Source: Alexandriicola marinus
GTDB lineage: Bacteria > Pseudomonadota > Alphaproteobacteria > Rhodobacterales > Rhodobacteraceae
NCBI RefSeq assembly: GCF_004000435.1
Contig: NZ_RBVZ01000002.1
Coordinates: forward strand, 62,001 to 126,000
Length of the DNA stretch: 64,000 nt
Reading direction: 5' to 3'
The notes below the pieces were generated by a model, which was given only the letters and a program-made list of their open reading frames with translations, did no database searches and had not been told where the DNA came from. The position numbers and the translations under genes were made by a program. This document shows positions 45,619 to 55,144 of the stretch, piece by piece (position 1 is the stretch's first letter; every line of letters begins with the position of its first letter).

Positions 45619-45954
45619 ATGCTGATCTACAAACTCTTCCGCCCCGCCGAATGGGACATTCTCGTGCGCGACGGCGCCACGCCCGGCGCGCCTATCGATA
45701 TCGCCGACGGCTATGTCCATTTCTCGACCGCCAGTCAGGTGGCCGAAACCGCCCGCCGCTATTTCGCCGATGTCGAGGGCGTTGTCCTCGTGGCGGTGGA
45801 GGCCGATGCGCTCGGCCCCGACCTTGTCTGGGAGCCGTCACGCGGTGGCGATCTGTTCCCCCATCTTTATCGCGAGATGCGGATGACGGATGTCGCCTGG
45901 CACGAGGTGCTGGCGTCCGGCCCTGACGGTCATCGCTTTCCGGATCTGGCATGA
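45619..45954 (+). CDS. DUF952 family protein
   Basis: 111 residues. The pattern [30 protein letters not shown] and HLYREMRM is the DUF952 family signature. The fold resembles ADP-ribosyltransferase-like proteins, but no activity is established. It overlaps the pyrD start by 4 bp (ATGA), a strong sign of coupled translation with pyrimidine synthesis. Function not known. Confidence 0.9.
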   Translation: MLIYKLFRPAEWDILVRDGATPGAPIDIADGYVHFSTASQVAETARRYFADVEGVVLVAVEADALGPDLVWEPSRGGDLFPHLYREMRMTDVAWHEVLASGPDGHRFPDLA

Positions 45955-47003
45955 GCGTTCTGGAACAGCTGGGCATGACTGTCCTGCGTCGGATGGACCC
46001 GGAAACGGCCCATGGCATTGCTCTGCGCGCGCTGAATGCGGGGCTGGGGCCGCGCGGCGGGCCGGTGACGACACCCCGCCTTGCGACCCGGCTTGCCGGT
46101 CTGGACCTGCCCAACCCAGTGGGGCTCGCGGCCGGGTTCGACAAGAACGCGGTGGCCCTCGATGCGCTAGCGCGCACCGAATTCGGCTTTCTTGAGGTGG
46201 GTGGCGCGACGCCGCGCCCACAGCCGGGCAACCCCCGGCCTCGTCTCTTCCGGCTGACCGAGGATCGGGCCGTCATCAACAGGTTCGGGCTGAACAACGA
46301 GGGGATGGAGGCCATCGGCCAGCGGCTGGCCCGACGACCGAAGGGCGCGATCCTGGGCCTCAATCTCGGCGCCAACAAGGACAGCGATGACCGAAGCCGC
46401 GACTACGCAACGCTGTTGTCGCATTGCGGGCCTCACCTCGACTTCGCGACCGTCAACGTCTCCTCCCCCAATACCGAGAAGCTGCGCGATCTTCAGGGCG
46501 CCGCCGCGCTCCGGTCGTTGCTTGCCGGCGTGATGGAGGCCAATGCGGCCCTTCCTGAACCCAAGGCCATCTTCCTCAAGATCGCGCCCGAGCTGGACAG
46601 CGACGAGATCGCGCAGGTGGCCGAGGTGGCGACCGCATCGGGCATCGATGCAATCATCGCCACGAATACCACGCTATCGCGCGATGGTTTGAAAAGTGCA
46701 CATCGCGATCAGCAAGGCGGGCTTTCGGGCGTGCCGTTGTTCGAAAAATCCACCCGGGTTCTGGCGCAACTTTCGACCCTTACCGATCTGCCGCTGATCG
46801 GCGTGGGCGGTATCTCATCCGCCGAAGACGCCTATGCCAAGATCCGGGCCGGGGCCAGCGTGGTCCAGCTTTACAGCGCGCTGGTCTATGGTGGGATCAG
46901 CCTTGCGGGCGAGATCATCCGGGGCCTCGATGAGTTGCTGGCCCGCGACGGGTTCGGCACGGTGGCCGATGCCGTCGGCACGGGCAGGGGCGACTGGCTC
47001 TGA
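45951..47003 (+). CDS. pyrD: Dihydroorotate dehydrogenase (quinone), class 2
   Basis: 350 residues. [40 protein letters not shown] (with the class 2 catalytic serine) and [20 protein letters not shown] identify the membrane-associated, quinone-linked enzyme of pyrimidine biosynthesis. The N-terminal helix pair (residues 1-30) is the quinone-access segment. It oxidises dihydroorotate to orotate with FMN at the inner membrane. Translationally coupled to the DUF952 gene; convergent with the MATE gene 24 bp away. Confidence 0.97.
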   Translation: MSVLEQLGMTVLRRMDPETAHGIALRALNAGLGPRGGPVTTPRLATRLAGLDLPNPVGLAAGFDKNAVALDALARTEFGFLEVGGATPRPQPGNPRPRLFRLTEDRAVINRFGLNNEGMEAIGQRLARRPKGAILGLNLGANKDSDDRSRDYATLLSHCGPHLDFATVNVSSPNTEKLRDLQGAAALRSLLAGVMEANAALPEPKAIFLKIAPELDSDEIAQVAEVATASGIDAIIATNTTLSRDGLKSAHRDQQGGLSGVPLFEKSTRVLAQLSTLTDLPLIGVGGISSAEDAYAKIRAGASVVQLYSALVYGGISLAGEIIRGLDELLARDGFGTVADAVGTGRGDWL

Positions 47004-47027
47004 TCAGGGGCAGCGCGGTGGCAGGGC

Positions 47028-48359
47028 CTATCCGGCCGCCACCTCGCGTTCCAGTGACGGATAGCGCAGGCCAAGCGTGATGCCGCGCAGCGCGAAGCTC
47101 AGCAACAGCGCGACCCACAGGCCGTCATTGCCCAGCCATGCCACCAGCAGCGGCGCGGCGGCAAAATAGCCGGCCGCCGACAGGGCCATCATGTTGCGCA
47201 TGTCGCGGGTCCGGGTCGCGCCGATGAAGATCCCGTCGAGCATCCACGGGGCGAGGCCCACCACCGGCGCCAGCACCATCCAGACCAGATCGTCCTTGGC
47301 CGCCAGACGCACCTCGGGCGCGGTCGTCATCAGGTCGATGATCGCACCCCCGGCCAGCGCAAAGGTCAGCGCAAGACCAAGGCAGATGGCGAAGGCCCAG
47401 AGCGAGGCCAGCCATGCACCGCGCCTCAGCACCGCCAGCGCCCGGGCGCCCACGGCCTGCCCCACGATGGCCTCCGCGGCAAAGGCGAACCCGTCGAGCC
47501 CATAGGCCGTGATATGCAGGAATTGCAGCAGCACCTGATTGGCCGCAAGCGTCACATCGCCGATCCCCGCCCCCCAGAACAGGAAGCTAACGAAGATCGC
47601 CTGCAGCAGAACCGACCGGATCAGGATATCGGTGTTGACCGAGATCATGCGCCTGATCCGGACCGCATCAAAGACCCGCGCCGCGTCGCGCCAATACGGC
47701 CCGGCGAAGGCAGCGCGGCAAAACCACAGGCCCAGCGCGGCGCCCGACCATTCGGCAAGGAAGGTGGCGATTGCCACACCCTCGACACCCCAACCCAGCC
47801 CCAGAACGAACCACAGGTCCAGAAGCACGTTCAGCCCGTTCATCCAGACCTGGATCACCAGAACCGCGCGCGTCCGTTCCTGCGCGATCAGCCAGCCGGT
47901 GATCCCGTAGATCGCGATCGCCGCGGGCGCGGACCAGATCCGGATGCCCATGTAGGCGCGGGCCATCTCCTCGACCTCGTCGCTGGCGGGCGAAACGAGA
48001 AAGCCCAGCCCGAAAAGCGGACCCTGCAACAGGATCAGGCCCAGCCCCGCCACCCCCGCCACGATCAGCGCACGCGACAGAAGGGCCGCGACCTCCGCCC
48101 CGTCTCCCGCGCCATGAGCCTGGCTCGTCAGGCCGGTCGTGCCCATCCGCAGGAATCCGAAAAGCCAGTAGAACGCGGTCAGGATGATCGCGCCGATCCC
48201 CACCGCGCCGATCGGCGCGGCCTCGCCCAGCTGGCCCACCACGCCGGTATCGACCGCGCCCAGAATCGGGACGGTCGCGTTCGACAGGACGATGGGCAGC
48301 GCGATGGCAAGAACCCGGCGATGCCCGGGCAGATCGCGCCCCGGAACGGCCTCGGTCAT
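47028..48359 (-). CDS. MATE family efflux transporter (DinF-type)
   Basis: 443 residues with about twelve transmembrane helices in two halves. GHRRVLAIALPIVLSNATVPILGAVDTGVVG and the second-half repeat ANQVLLQFLHITAYGLDGFAFAAEAIVGQAVGA follow the DinF/NorM architecture of the MATE family. It exports organic cations or drugs using H+ or Na+. It begins 1 bp after the stop of the upstream thioesterase on the same strand, so the two thioesterases and this exporter form a three-gene operon. Confidence 0.94.
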   Translation of the reverse strand: MTEAVPGRDLPGHRRVLAIALPIVLSNATVPILGAVDTGVVGQLGEAAPIGAVGIGAIILTAFYWLFGFLRMGTTGLTSQAHGAGDGAEVAALLSRALIVAGVAGLGLILLQGPLFGLGFLVSPASDEVEEMARAYMGIRIWSAPAAIAIYGITGWLIAQERTRAVLVIQVWMNGLNVLLDLWFVLGLGWGVEGVAIATFLAEWSGAALGLWFCRAAFAGPYWRDAARVFDAVRIRRMISVNTDILIRSVLLQAIFVSFLFWGAGIGDVTLAANQVLLQFLHITAYGLDGFAFAAEAIVGQAVGARALAVLRRGAWLASLWAFAICLGLALTFALAGGAIIDLMTTAPEVRLAAKDDLVWMVLAPVVGLAPWMLDGIFIGATRTRDMRNMMALSAAGYFAAAPLLVAWLGNDGLWVALLLSFALRGITLGLRYPSLEREVAAG

Positions 48360-48360
48360 G

Positions 48361-48867
48361 TCAGGTGCCGGGCATCAGGAAATGCCCGGTGGCCTGTGCG
48401 AAAAGCCGCGCGCGATTGTCCTGCCACGCCTCCACATGCACCGAGGCATAGCGACGGCCCGACCGGTTCACCCTGGCGCGCGCATAGGCGTCGCGCGGCA
48501 GGCCCGAGCGAAGGTAGTCGACCGTGAAATCAATGGTCTTGGGCCATTTCGGTTTGCCCGTGGGCACAGGTTTCGTCCCGCCGCCCTGCTCTATCTCGTC
48601 CCACGCGATGGCCCAGCTCAGTTCCACGATCGCCGTCGTCTCGAGAAAGGCCGCGATCGCGCCGCCGTGCAGCGCCGGCAGCACGGGGTTGCCCACCAGC
48701 TTGTCGTCATAGGGCAGGATCGCCGTCAGCTCGTCGCCCCGGCGGTCGAACGTGATGCCGAGAAAGCCGATGTAGGGCACCGTCGAGACAAGCTTGGCCA
48801 GGGCGGCATCCCGGCGCTGCTTGATCACCTGAACGGGTTCGGGGCGGGTGCGGGGCGGCGTGCTCAT
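48361..48867 (-). CDS. PaaI-type hot-dog thioesterase, second of pair
   Basis: 168 residues. The PaaI-type core LPALHGGAIAAFLETTAIVELS (HGGA motif) is followed by TIDFTVDYLRSGLPRDAYARARVNRSGRRYASVHVEAW. It should hydrolyse acyl-CoA thioesters, possibly aromatic ones. It overlaps the upstream paralogous thioesterase by 4 bp and is followed by the MATE gene. The product is longer than its neighbour because of an insert around GGGTKPVPTGKPKW. Confidence 0.9.
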   Translation of the reverse strand: MSTPPRTRPEPVQVIKQRRDAALAKLVSTVPYIGFLGITFDRRGDELTAILPYDDKLVGNPVLPALHGGAIAAFLETTAIVELSWAIAWDEIEQGGGTKPVPTGKPKWPKTIDFTVDYLRSGLPRDAYARARVNRSGRRYASVHVEAWQDNRARLFAQATGHFLMPGT

Positions 48868-49301
48868 GATGCACGCTCGACCGTGAAGGCGCCGGTTGCC
48901 GTGGCCACCGGCCTGTCACGGTCGTCATCCAGCGCCACGGCCCGCACAAAGGCCACGCTTCGGGTGATGTGATAGCATTCGGCTTCGGCCCGGATCGCCT
49001 GCCCCGGTGTCGCAGGCCGCATGTAATCGATCCGCAGATCCAGCGTCGCCGTTCCCAGAACCTCCGCATCACGGCTGACGACCGCGATCCCGCCGCAGGT
49101 ATCCATCAGGGCCGACACCGCGCCCCCATGGATGATCCCGGCGTCCGGGTCGCCGACGAACCGGGCGTCATACGGCATCTCGAGCACCGCCTGCCCCGGC
49201 GACACATCGATCACCTGCATCCCCAGCGCCACCGAATGCGGCAATGCCGCGATGAAGGCGCGGGCAAATTCCGCGTTGTCGCGCTGCCGTCCGTCGACCA
49301 T
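48864..49301 (-). CDS. PaaI-type hot-dog thioesterase, first of pair
   Basis: 145 residues. GIIHGGAVSALMDTCGGIAV carries the HGGA-x-x-x-x-x-D catalytic pattern of PaaI thioesterases, and TATLDLRIDYMRPATPGQAIRAEAECYHITRSVAFVRAVA is the typical second half. It hydrolyses acyl-CoA esters. The start at 49301 has AGGAGG at 7 nt; an ATG six codons upstream has none. It starts a three-gene operon and lies divergent to a MerR regulator, which may control it. Confidence 0.92.
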   Translation of the reverse strand: MVDGRQRDNAEFARAFIAALPHSVALGMQVIDVSPGQAVLEMPYDARFVGDPDAGIIHGGAVSALMDTCGGIAVVSRDAEVLGTATLDLRIDYMRPATPGQAIRAEAECYHITRSVAFVRAVALDDDRDRPVATATGAFTVERAS

Positions 49302-49436
49302 CTCGGCACCTCCTGTCATCCGGTTCGTTTCTGTCGCGCCACGCGCCCGGCGACAAGGGGCAATGCCGGCCCCGTCGCCCGAAGATGTTGCCCGCCCCGG
49401 CCCCCGGTTCTAGGATCGGATCGGAGGATCATGCCG

Positions 49437-49811
49437 ATGTCAGAACCCCGCCTGAGTTTCAAGGAGATGTGCGCCAAGTTCGATGTGACGCCGCGCACCT
49501 TGAGGTATTACGAGTATATCGAACTGCTGTTCCCGGAACGCGAGGGGCGGTCACGGTTCTATGGCACCCGGGAGATTGCCCGGATGACCCTGATCCTGCG
49601 GGGGCGTCGGTTCGGGTTCTCGCTCGAGGAAATCCGCCAGTGGCTCCTGATCTATGACAAGGAAGGCACCGAGGCGCAGATGCGAACCTGGGTCGAACTT
49701 GCCAATGGCAAGCTTGAAGAGCTGAACGAGCAGAAGGCACAGCTCGAGGAAACCATCGACGCTCTGACATCGCTGCGCGACAGCACGGCCCGCTCGATCG
49801 GACAGACCTAG
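49437..49811 (+). CDS. MerR family transcriptional regulator, first of pair
   Basis: 124 residues. The N-terminal winged helix reads [31 protein letters not shown], followed by the GTREIARMTLILRGRRFGFSLEEIRQWL wing and a coiled-coil dimerisation helix (ELNEQKAQLEETIDAL). No C-terminal metal-binding cysteines are present. The ATG at 49437 is 9 nt after GGAGG; 49431 is an alternative. It is closely related to the second MerR gene and may regulate the acyl-CoA genes nearby, either alone or as a heterodimer. Confidence 0.92.
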   Translation: MSEPRLSFKEMCAKFDVTPRTLRYYEYIELLFPEREGRSRFYGTREIARMTLILRGRRFGFSLEEIRQWLLIYDKEGTEAQMRTWVELANGKLEELNEQKAQLEETIDALTSLRDSTARSIGQT

Positions 49812-49962
49812 ACGAATCAAGCCGCCGGTTCCGATCCCAGCCCCCTGCGTCCCAACCTGGCGGACGCCCGTTTCAGGCCGTCACAAGCTATACGAATGTT
49901 TCGGAATTCGGGCCTCTGGCGTGCCTGACCTTTCGTCAAGCGCATTCTGACGCGGCGTTACA

Positions 49963-49976
49963 TTACGTTAACGTCA
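49963..49976. promoter_or_regulatory. LiuR-like palindromic operator
   Basis: TTACGTTAACGTCA contains the perfect 10-bp palindrome ACGTTAACGT, about 70 bp upstream of the second MerR gene. It resembles the motif reported for the MerR-type regulator LiuR of branched-chain amino acid and fatty acid breakdown genes, as far as I recall. No second copy was noticed elsewhere in the window. Confidence 0.55.
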
Positions 49977-50046
49977 TCTTTCCTTGTAGGATGGCGATCA
50001 AATCCTCACCTCTGTCTCATCGCATCAGCTGTCAGAGACACGAACC

Positions 50047-50448
50047 ATGACCAAAGACGACACCATGACGATCCGCGAGATGTGCGACAGTTTCGACGTG
50101 ACGCCCCGGACTCTGCGGTTTTACGAGGCCAAGGAACTGCTGTTCCCGATCCGTGAAGGCAACAAGAGGTTGTTCACGAAACGTGATCGCGCCCGGCTCA
50201 AGCTGATCCTGCGCGGCAAGCGGTTCGGATTCACTCTCGAGGAAATCCGCGAACTTCTGGACCTGTATCACATGGACGACAGCCAGGTGACCCAGCTGTC
50301 CAAGACCTATGACCTTGCTCTGCGCCACCTCGCCGAGATGGAGGCCCAGCGCGCCGAACTCGACGAGGCAATCGGCGAATTGAAGAACCAGATCGACTGG
50401 GGCGCGAAAGAACTCGCCCGTCGCAAGAGGAACGAAACCGCGGCCTGA
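50047..50448 (+). CDS. MerR family transcriptional regulator, second of pair
   Basis: 133 residues, a close paralog of the first MerR gene: [67 protein letters not shown]. The C-terminal helix ([14 protein letters not shown]) is a dimerisation coiled coil; there are no metal-binding cysteines. It lies 37 bp before the acyl-CoA dehydrogenase gene on the same strand, so it probably controls beta-oxidation genes, with an acyl-CoA as the likely ligand. That ligand is inference. Confidence 0.93.
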   Translation: MTKDDTMTIREMCDSFDVTPRTLRFYEAKELLFPIREGNKRLFTKRDRARLKLILRGKRFGFTLEEIRELLDLYHMDDSQVTQLSKTYDLALRHLAEMEAQRAELDEAIGELKNQIDWGAKELARRKRNETAA

Positions 50449-50485
50449 CCGGGCCGCCTGCCATCACGAGGAAAGGGAGCCCGCC

Positions 50486-52264
50486 ATGCCCAGCTACACC
50501 GCCCCCACCAAGGACACCCAGTTCATCCTGCACGACATGCTTGGTGTGTCCGAGCAGGACATCCCCGGCTACGACGAGTTGGACCGCGATTTCAGCGCCG
50601 CCGTTCTGGAAGAGGCCGGCAAGATCGCGTCCGAGGTCCTGCAACCGCTGAACGCGGTGGGCGACAAGGTCGGCTGCACCCTCGAGAATGGGGTCGTGCG
50701 CACGCCGCCCGGCTTCAAGGACGCCTATGCCAGGGTCTGCGAGGGTGGCTGGCCGGGTCTGGACTGCGATCCCGAATATGGCGGACAGGGCATTCCCTAC
50801 GTTCTGCACACCGCGGTGGGCGAGTATTTCAGCGCGGCCAACATGGCGTTTCAGGTCTATAACGGCCTCACCCACGGCGCCGTGTCCGCGATCAATGTTC
50901 ATGCGACCAAGGCCCAGAAAGCCACCTTCCTGCCCAAGATGATCACCGGCGAATGGACCGGCACGATGAACCTGACGGAGCCGCATTGCGGCACGGACCT
51001 CGCGCTGATGCGCACAAAGGCCGAACCGCAGGGCGACGGCACCTACCGTGTCAGCGGTCAGAAGATCTTCATCTCCGGCGGCGAACAGGACCTGTCGGAC
51101 AACATAATCCATCTCGTGCTGGCCAGGATCCCCGGCGGGCCCGAGGGCATCAAGGGCGTATCGCTTTTCATCGTGCCGAAATTCATGGTGAATGACGACG
51201 GCAGCCTCGGCGCCCGGAACGGCGTCTCGGTCGGCTCCATCGAGGAGAAGATGGGCCTGCATGGCAACGCCACCTGCGTCATGAACTACGACAATGCGAC
51301 AGGCTATCTTCTTGGCGAAGAGCACAAGGGCATGCGCGCGATGTTCACCATGATGAACGAGGCGCGTCTGGCCGTTGGTCTGCAGGGCTTTGCCCAGGCC
51401 GATGTCGCCTACCAGAACGCGGTAGCCTATGCCAATGACCGCCTTCAGGGCCGCGATGTGACCGGCGCGCAATATCCCGACCGGGCCGCCGACCCGATCA
51501 TCGTGCATCCCGATATCCGGCGCAGCCTGATGGACCAGAAAAGCTTCGTCGAGGGCGGCCGCGCACTGACGCTCTGGGGCGCGCATCTGATCGACCGCGC
51601 CCATCGCCTGAACGACAGCGATGCCGATGGCCTCGCCTCGCTCCTGACCCCGGTAATCAAGGGCTTCCTGACCGACAAGGGCTTCGACAGCACCATCGCC
51701 GCTCAGCAGGTCTATGGCGGGCATGGCTACATCGAGGAATGGGGCATGTCGCAGTTCGCCCGCGACGCGCGGATCGCGATGATCTACGAAGGCGCCAACG
51801 GTATTCAGGCGCTCGACCTTGTCGGTCGCAAGCTCGCCGCCGACGGGGGCCGACACATCATGGCCCTCTTCGACCTCGTCAAATCCTTCATCAAGGAGAA
51901 CGAGGGCGACGAACGGCTCAAGGCAGGCTTCCTCGACCCCCTGAAATCCGCCTCCAAGGATCTGCAGGCGGCGGGCATGTATTTCATGGCCGAAGGCACC
52001 AAGAACCCCAACAACGCGCTCGCGGGGTCCACGGACTTCATGCACATGATGGGTCATGTCTGCCTCGGCCTGATGTGGGCGCGCATGGCAAAGGCGGCCC
52101 ACGCGGCGCTTGACGCGGGCGCGACCGACCGCGATTTCTACGAGGCCAAGATCGCGACTGGGCGCTACTACATGGCACGCCAGCTGCCGGCCACGTCGAT
52201 GCATCTTGCGCGCATCAATTCCGGGGCCGAGCCCGTGATGGCGCTTGAGGCCGCGCATTTCTAG
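50486..52264 (+). CDS. Acyl-CoA dehydrogenase, long 590-residue type (FadE/DmdC-like)
   Basis: 592 residues. [20 protein letters not shown] and [23 protein letters not shown] form the FAD- and substrate-binding core, [43 protein letters not shown] carries the catalytic-base region, and an extra C-terminal domain gives the long form. The length and N-terminus ([18 protein letters not shown]) are like the DmdC group that oxidises 3-methylmercaptopropionyl-CoA in DMSP breakdown in roseobacters, but also like general long-form enzymes; I do not decide between them. A GGAAAGGGAG site precedes the ATG. It leads the beta-oxidation genes. Confidence 0.9.
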   Translation: MPSYTAPTKDTQFILHDMLGVSEQDIPGYDELDRDFSAAVLEEAGKIASEVLQPLNAVGDKVGCTLENGVVRTPPGFKDAYARVCEGGWPGLDCDPEYGGQGIPYVLHTAVGEYFSAANMAFQVYNGLTHGAVSAINVHATKAQKATFLPKMITGEWTGTMNLTEPHCGTDLALMRTKAEPQGDGTYRVSGQKIFISGGEQDLSDNIIHLVLARIPGGPEGIKGVSLFIVPKFMVNDDGSLGARNGVSVGSIEEKMGLHGNATCVMNYDNATGYLLGEEHKGMRAMFTMMNEARLAVGLQGFAQADVAYQNAVAYANDRLQGRDVTGAQYPDRAADPIIVHPDIRRSLMDQKSFVEGGRALTLWGAHLIDRAHRLNDSDADGLASLLTPVIKGFLTDKGFDSTIAAQQVYGGHGYIEEWGMSQFARDARIAMIYEGANGIQALDLVGRKLAADGGRHIMALFDLVKSFIKENEGDERLKAGFLDPLKSASKDLQAAGMYFMAEGTKNPNNALAGSTDFMHMMGHVCLGLMWARMAKAAHAALDAGATDRDFYEAKIATGRYYMARQLPATSMHLARINSGAEPVMALEAAHF

Positions 52265-52306
52265 GCCGAAACTGCAGTTCCCCGTCGCCCACGAAAGGCC
52301 CCCAAG

Positions 52307-52519
52307 ATGCCCAAACGCCTGCGCCTGACCCGCCGCTTCCCCGTCGCCATGACAGAGGACGGCTACCGCCGGCTCCGCCGCTTCGCATCCGAGGCCGGGC
52401 TCGACGAGGGAGAGGCCCTGTCGTTCCTGTTCGAGAATTTCGACAGCGTGATCGACGAGGATACCTTCGGCCACAGGCTGCGGCTCTTCAACGCCGAACT
52501 CGAAGATCGCAAACGATGA
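52307..52519 (+). CDS. Conserved-looking small protein of unknown function
   Basis: 70 residues with a basic N-terminus (PKRLRLTRRFPV) and an acidic helical body (RRFASEAGLDEGEALSFLFENFDSVIDEDTFGHRLRLFNAELEDRKR). The arrangement resembles small ribbon-helix-helix or regulatory proteins, but no defined motif is present. It starts 42 bp after the acyl-CoA dehydrogenase stop and is probably on the same transcript; an AAGGCCCCC region lies just before its ATG. I do not recognise the family. Confidence 0.6.
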   Translation: MPKRLRLTRRFPVAMTEDGYRRLRRFASEAGLDEGEALSFLFENFDSVIDEDTFGHRLRLFNAELEDRKR

Positions 52520-52652
52520 CACTGCCCCGACCCGAACATTCTCTGAGGAGGGACGGGCCGGGGTCTTCGCGTCGGGCGGCCATCGGCTCTCCAGCCTGTA
52601 CCGCAAGGCCGATGATCGACCAAAGATGGTTAACAATGCGTTCTTCGTGTTG

Positions 52653-52697
52653 GTGAAAATACTCCGCGGGGGTCCGGGGGCGCGAAGCCCCCGGCGG
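52653..52697 (+). repeat. Rhodobacterales-type palindromic intergenic repeat
   Basis: The string GGTGAAAATACTCCGCGGGG followed by the hairpin CCGGGGGC-GCGAA-GCCCCCGG (52674-52681 with 52687-52694) matches a short intergenic element I recall from many Rhodobacter and roseobacter genomes. It may act as a transcript-processing or stability element between the acyl-CoA dehydrogenase part and the glutathione-transferase part of the cluster. Confidence 0.6.
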
Positions 52698-52726
52698 CCT
52701 GCCAAATGAACGGATCGGGAGAAAAG

Positions 52727-53359
52727 ATGTACAAACTCTATTGCTTCGGCGAAAGCGGCAACGCCTACAAGGCGGCGCTGACGCTCACCCTCGCCGGCGA
52801 GGAATGGGAGCCGGTCCATGTGGATTTCTTCAACGGCGAGACCCGGACGCCTGAATTCCGCGCCCTCAATGTCATGGGCGAAGTGCCCGTCATGGTCGAT
52901 GGCGACACCGTGCTGACCCAGTCGGGCGTTATCCAGGATTACATCAGTTCCAAGACGGGGAAGCTGGGCGGACGCTCCGCGGCCGAGCGGCGCGAGGTTC
53001 TGCGCTGGCTGTTTTTCGACAACCACAAGGTCTCGGGCCTCGCGGGCCCGCTGCGGTTCAACATGAACTTCCTGCCCGAGGCCAAGCGCAACGCCGATGT
53101 GAACGGCTATCTCGCCATGCGGCTCGCCTCCGCACTCAAGGTGATGGAGACGCATCTGGAGGGGCGCGACTGGCTCGCCGGCGCGGATGTGACCCTCGCC
53201 GATCTCGCTTGCTGTGGCTACCTTTTCTACGACGAGCCCTTCACCTTCGACCGCGCCGATTACCCCAATATCGACCGCTGGCTCGGCCGAATTTCCGCGC
53301 TCCCCGGCTGGAAACACCCCTACGACATGATGCCCGGCAACCCTGCCGACCGGGCCTGA
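52727..53359 (+). CDS. Glutathione S-transferase family protein
   Basis: 210 residues. The thioredoxin-like N-terminal domain starts MYKLYCFGESGNAYKAALTLTLAGEEWEPVHVDFFNGE and has the cis-Pro region GEVPVMVDGDTVLTQSGVIQDYI; the all-helical C-terminal domain contains LAGADVTLADLACCGYLFY. It conjugates or transfers glutathione; in a beta-oxidation cluster it may detoxify reactive acyl intermediates. The start at 52727 is preceded by GGGAG at 5 nt and matches the family N-terminus; an earlier ATG adds seven residues. Confidence 0.93.
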   Translation: MYKLYCFGESGNAYKAALTLTLAGEEWEPVHVDFFNGETRTPEFRALNVMGEVPVMVDGDTVLTQSGVIQDYISSKTGKLGGRSAAERREVLRWLFFDNHKVSGLAGPLRFNMNFLPEAKRNADVNGYLAMRLASALKVMETHLEGRDWLAGADVTLADLACCGYLFYDEPFTFDRADYPNIDRWLGRISALPGWKHPYDMMPGNPADRA

Positions 53360-53369
53360 GGAGGCACAG

Positions 53370-54581
53370 ATGACAGACGCCTATATCTACGACGCCGTTC
53401 GCACCCCGCGAGGCAAGGGCCGCGCCGATGGCAGCCTGCACGAGATGACCTCGGTGCGGCTGTCGTCGCAGGTGCTCAACGCACTCAAGACGCGCAACCA
53501 CCTCGACGGCGATGCTGTCGAGGACGTGATCTGGGGCAACGTGACCCAGGTGGGCGAACAGGGCGGCTGCCTTGCGCGCACCGCCGTTCTGGCCTCCGAC
53601 TTCGACCAGCGTGTCCCGGGCCTGTCGATCAACCGCTTCTGCGCCTCGGGCATGGAGGCCGTGAACCTCGCGGCAAACCAGATCCGCGGCGGCGCGGGTC
53701 AGGCCTATATCGCGGGCGGCGTCGAGATGATGAGCCGCGTGAAGATGGGCTCTGACGGCGCGGCCATTGCCGCCGATCCATCCGTCGCGATGGAGACCTA
53801 TTTCGTGCCGCAGGGCATCTCGGCCGATATCATCGCGACCGAATACGGCTTCACACGCGACGAAGCCGACGCGCTGGCCGTCGAAAGCCAGCGCCGTGCA
53901 AAGGCCGCATGGGATGATCGGCGGTTCGACAAATCCATCGTCACCGTGTGCGACCAGAACGGCCTGCCGGTTCTCGATCGCGACGAATACATGCGCCCCG
54001 AAACCGACATGCAATCCCTCGGCGCGCTGAAACCCGCCTTCAAGGAAATGGGCGAGGTGATGCCCGGCTTCGACGCCGTGGCTCTGATGAAATACCCCCA
54101 TCTCGAGCGGATCGAGCATATTCACCACGCCGGGAACTCATCGGGCATCGTCGATGGCGCGGCCGGTGTTCTCGTCGCGTCGAAGGAATGGGGCGAGGCC
54201 CGCGGCCTCAAGCCCCGCGCGCGCATCCGCGCCACCGCCAAGATCGGCACCGATCCGACCATCATGCTGACGGGCCCCGTTCCGGTTACGGAAAAGATCC
54301 TCGCCGACAGCGGCATGTCGATCAGCGACATCGACCTGTTCGAGGTGAACGAGGCCTTCGCCAGCGTCGTGATGCGGTTCCTTCAGCGTTTCGAGGTCGA
54401 TCCCGGTCTGGTCAACGTCAATGGCGGGGCGATCGCCATGGGCCACCCGCTGGGCGCAACGGGCGCCATCATCATCGGCACGCTTCTGGACGAGATGGAA
54501 CGGTCGGATCGTGAAACGGGCCTCGCCACGCTTTGCATCGCGTCGGGCATGGGTGCAGCCACGATCCTGGAACGGGTCTGA
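53370..54581 (+). CDS. Acetyl-CoA C-acyltransferase (thiolase, FadA-type)
   Basis: 403 residues. The acyl-accepting Cys lies in [14 protein letters not shown], and [19 protein letters not shown] and [10 protein letters not shown] supply the catalytic His and second Cys. It cleaves 3-ketoacyl-CoA to acetyl-CoA and a shortened acyl-CoA. A GAGGAGGCAC site precedes the ATG, 10 bp after the transferase stop. It is followed by a small unknown gene and then the FadB-like fusion, making the standard fatty acid breakdown set. Confidence 0.96.
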   Translation: MTDAYIYDAVRTPRGKGRADGSLHEMTSVRLSSQVLNALKTRNHLDGDAVEDVIWGNVTQVGEQGGCLARTAVLASDFDQRVPGLSINRFCASGMEAVNLAANQIRGGAGQAYIAGGVEMMSRVKMGSDGAAIAADPSVAMETYFVPQGISADIIATEYGFTRDEADALAVESQRRAKAAWDDRRFDKSIVTVCDQNGLPVLDRDEYMRPETDMQSLGALKPAFKEMGEVMPGFDAVALMKYPHLERIEHIHHAGNSSGIVDGAAGVLVASKEWGEARGLKPRARIRATAKIGTDPTIMLTGPVPVTEKILADSGMSISDIDLFEVNEAFASVVMRFLQRFEVDPGLVNVNGGAIAMGHPLGATGAIIIGTLLDEMERSDRETGLATLCIASGMGAATILERV

Positions 54582-54584
54582 GAA

Positions 54585-55058
54585 ATGTCGGAATTCGACG
54601 CAAGACGCATCTATCAGGAGCATCTCGACGCTGCATCGCGGGCTGCCTTCAGGGGTGATTTCAATCAATTCCTGGAGTATATCGCGATCCCCTCTCAGGT
54701 CGTGATGGCCGACCGTGAAGTCGTGATTTCCACGAGTGAGGAACTTGAACTCCTGATGCAGGACTACGCGCTCAATCTTCAGGCCGAGGGCGTGGTCGCG
54801 GAACGGGAATGGTGCATCGAGGCGGCCTTTGTGCCGAACATGCCGGACATGATCGCCGGAACCAACCTGACCGAATGGACATTCGCCGATGGCCGTCCCC
54901 CCCGGCGCTTTGCCAACCGTCTTGTGCTGCTGCACTACCCTGTCGGCTGGAAACTCATATGGCTTCAAAGTGATCTCGCCTGCGAGGATCTCAACATGAT
55001 CAGCCCCGAATTCGCGGCCGCTCAGGCAGGTATCCTGTCATCCCTGAGGCCCCAGTGA
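54585..55058 (+). CDS. Hypothetical protein, possible NTF2/SnoaL-like fold
   Basis: 157 residues. It begins 3 bp after the thiolase stop. An N-terminal helical part ([33 protein letters not shown]) is followed by alternating strands ([58 protein letters not shown]), a pattern seen in SnoaL/NTF2-like proteins, but I cannot assign it. No signal peptide or membrane segment. Placement between thiolase and FadB-like genes suggests a role in the same pathway. Confidence 0.75.
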   Translation: MSEFDARRIYQEHLDAASRAAFRGDFNQFLEYIAIPSQVVMADREVVISTSEELELLMQDYALNLQAEGVVAEREWCIEAAFVPNMPDMIAGTNLTEWTFADGRPPRRFANRLVLLHYPVGWKLIWLQSDLACEDLNMISPEFAAAQAGILSSLRPQ

Positions 55059-55144
55059 CCGCGCCTCATGACCAACACAAGCCGTTGACCGGCGGCATGC
55101 CCGGTTCCGGCCGGACGCACAGACCCACCGAAGGGAAGAAATAA

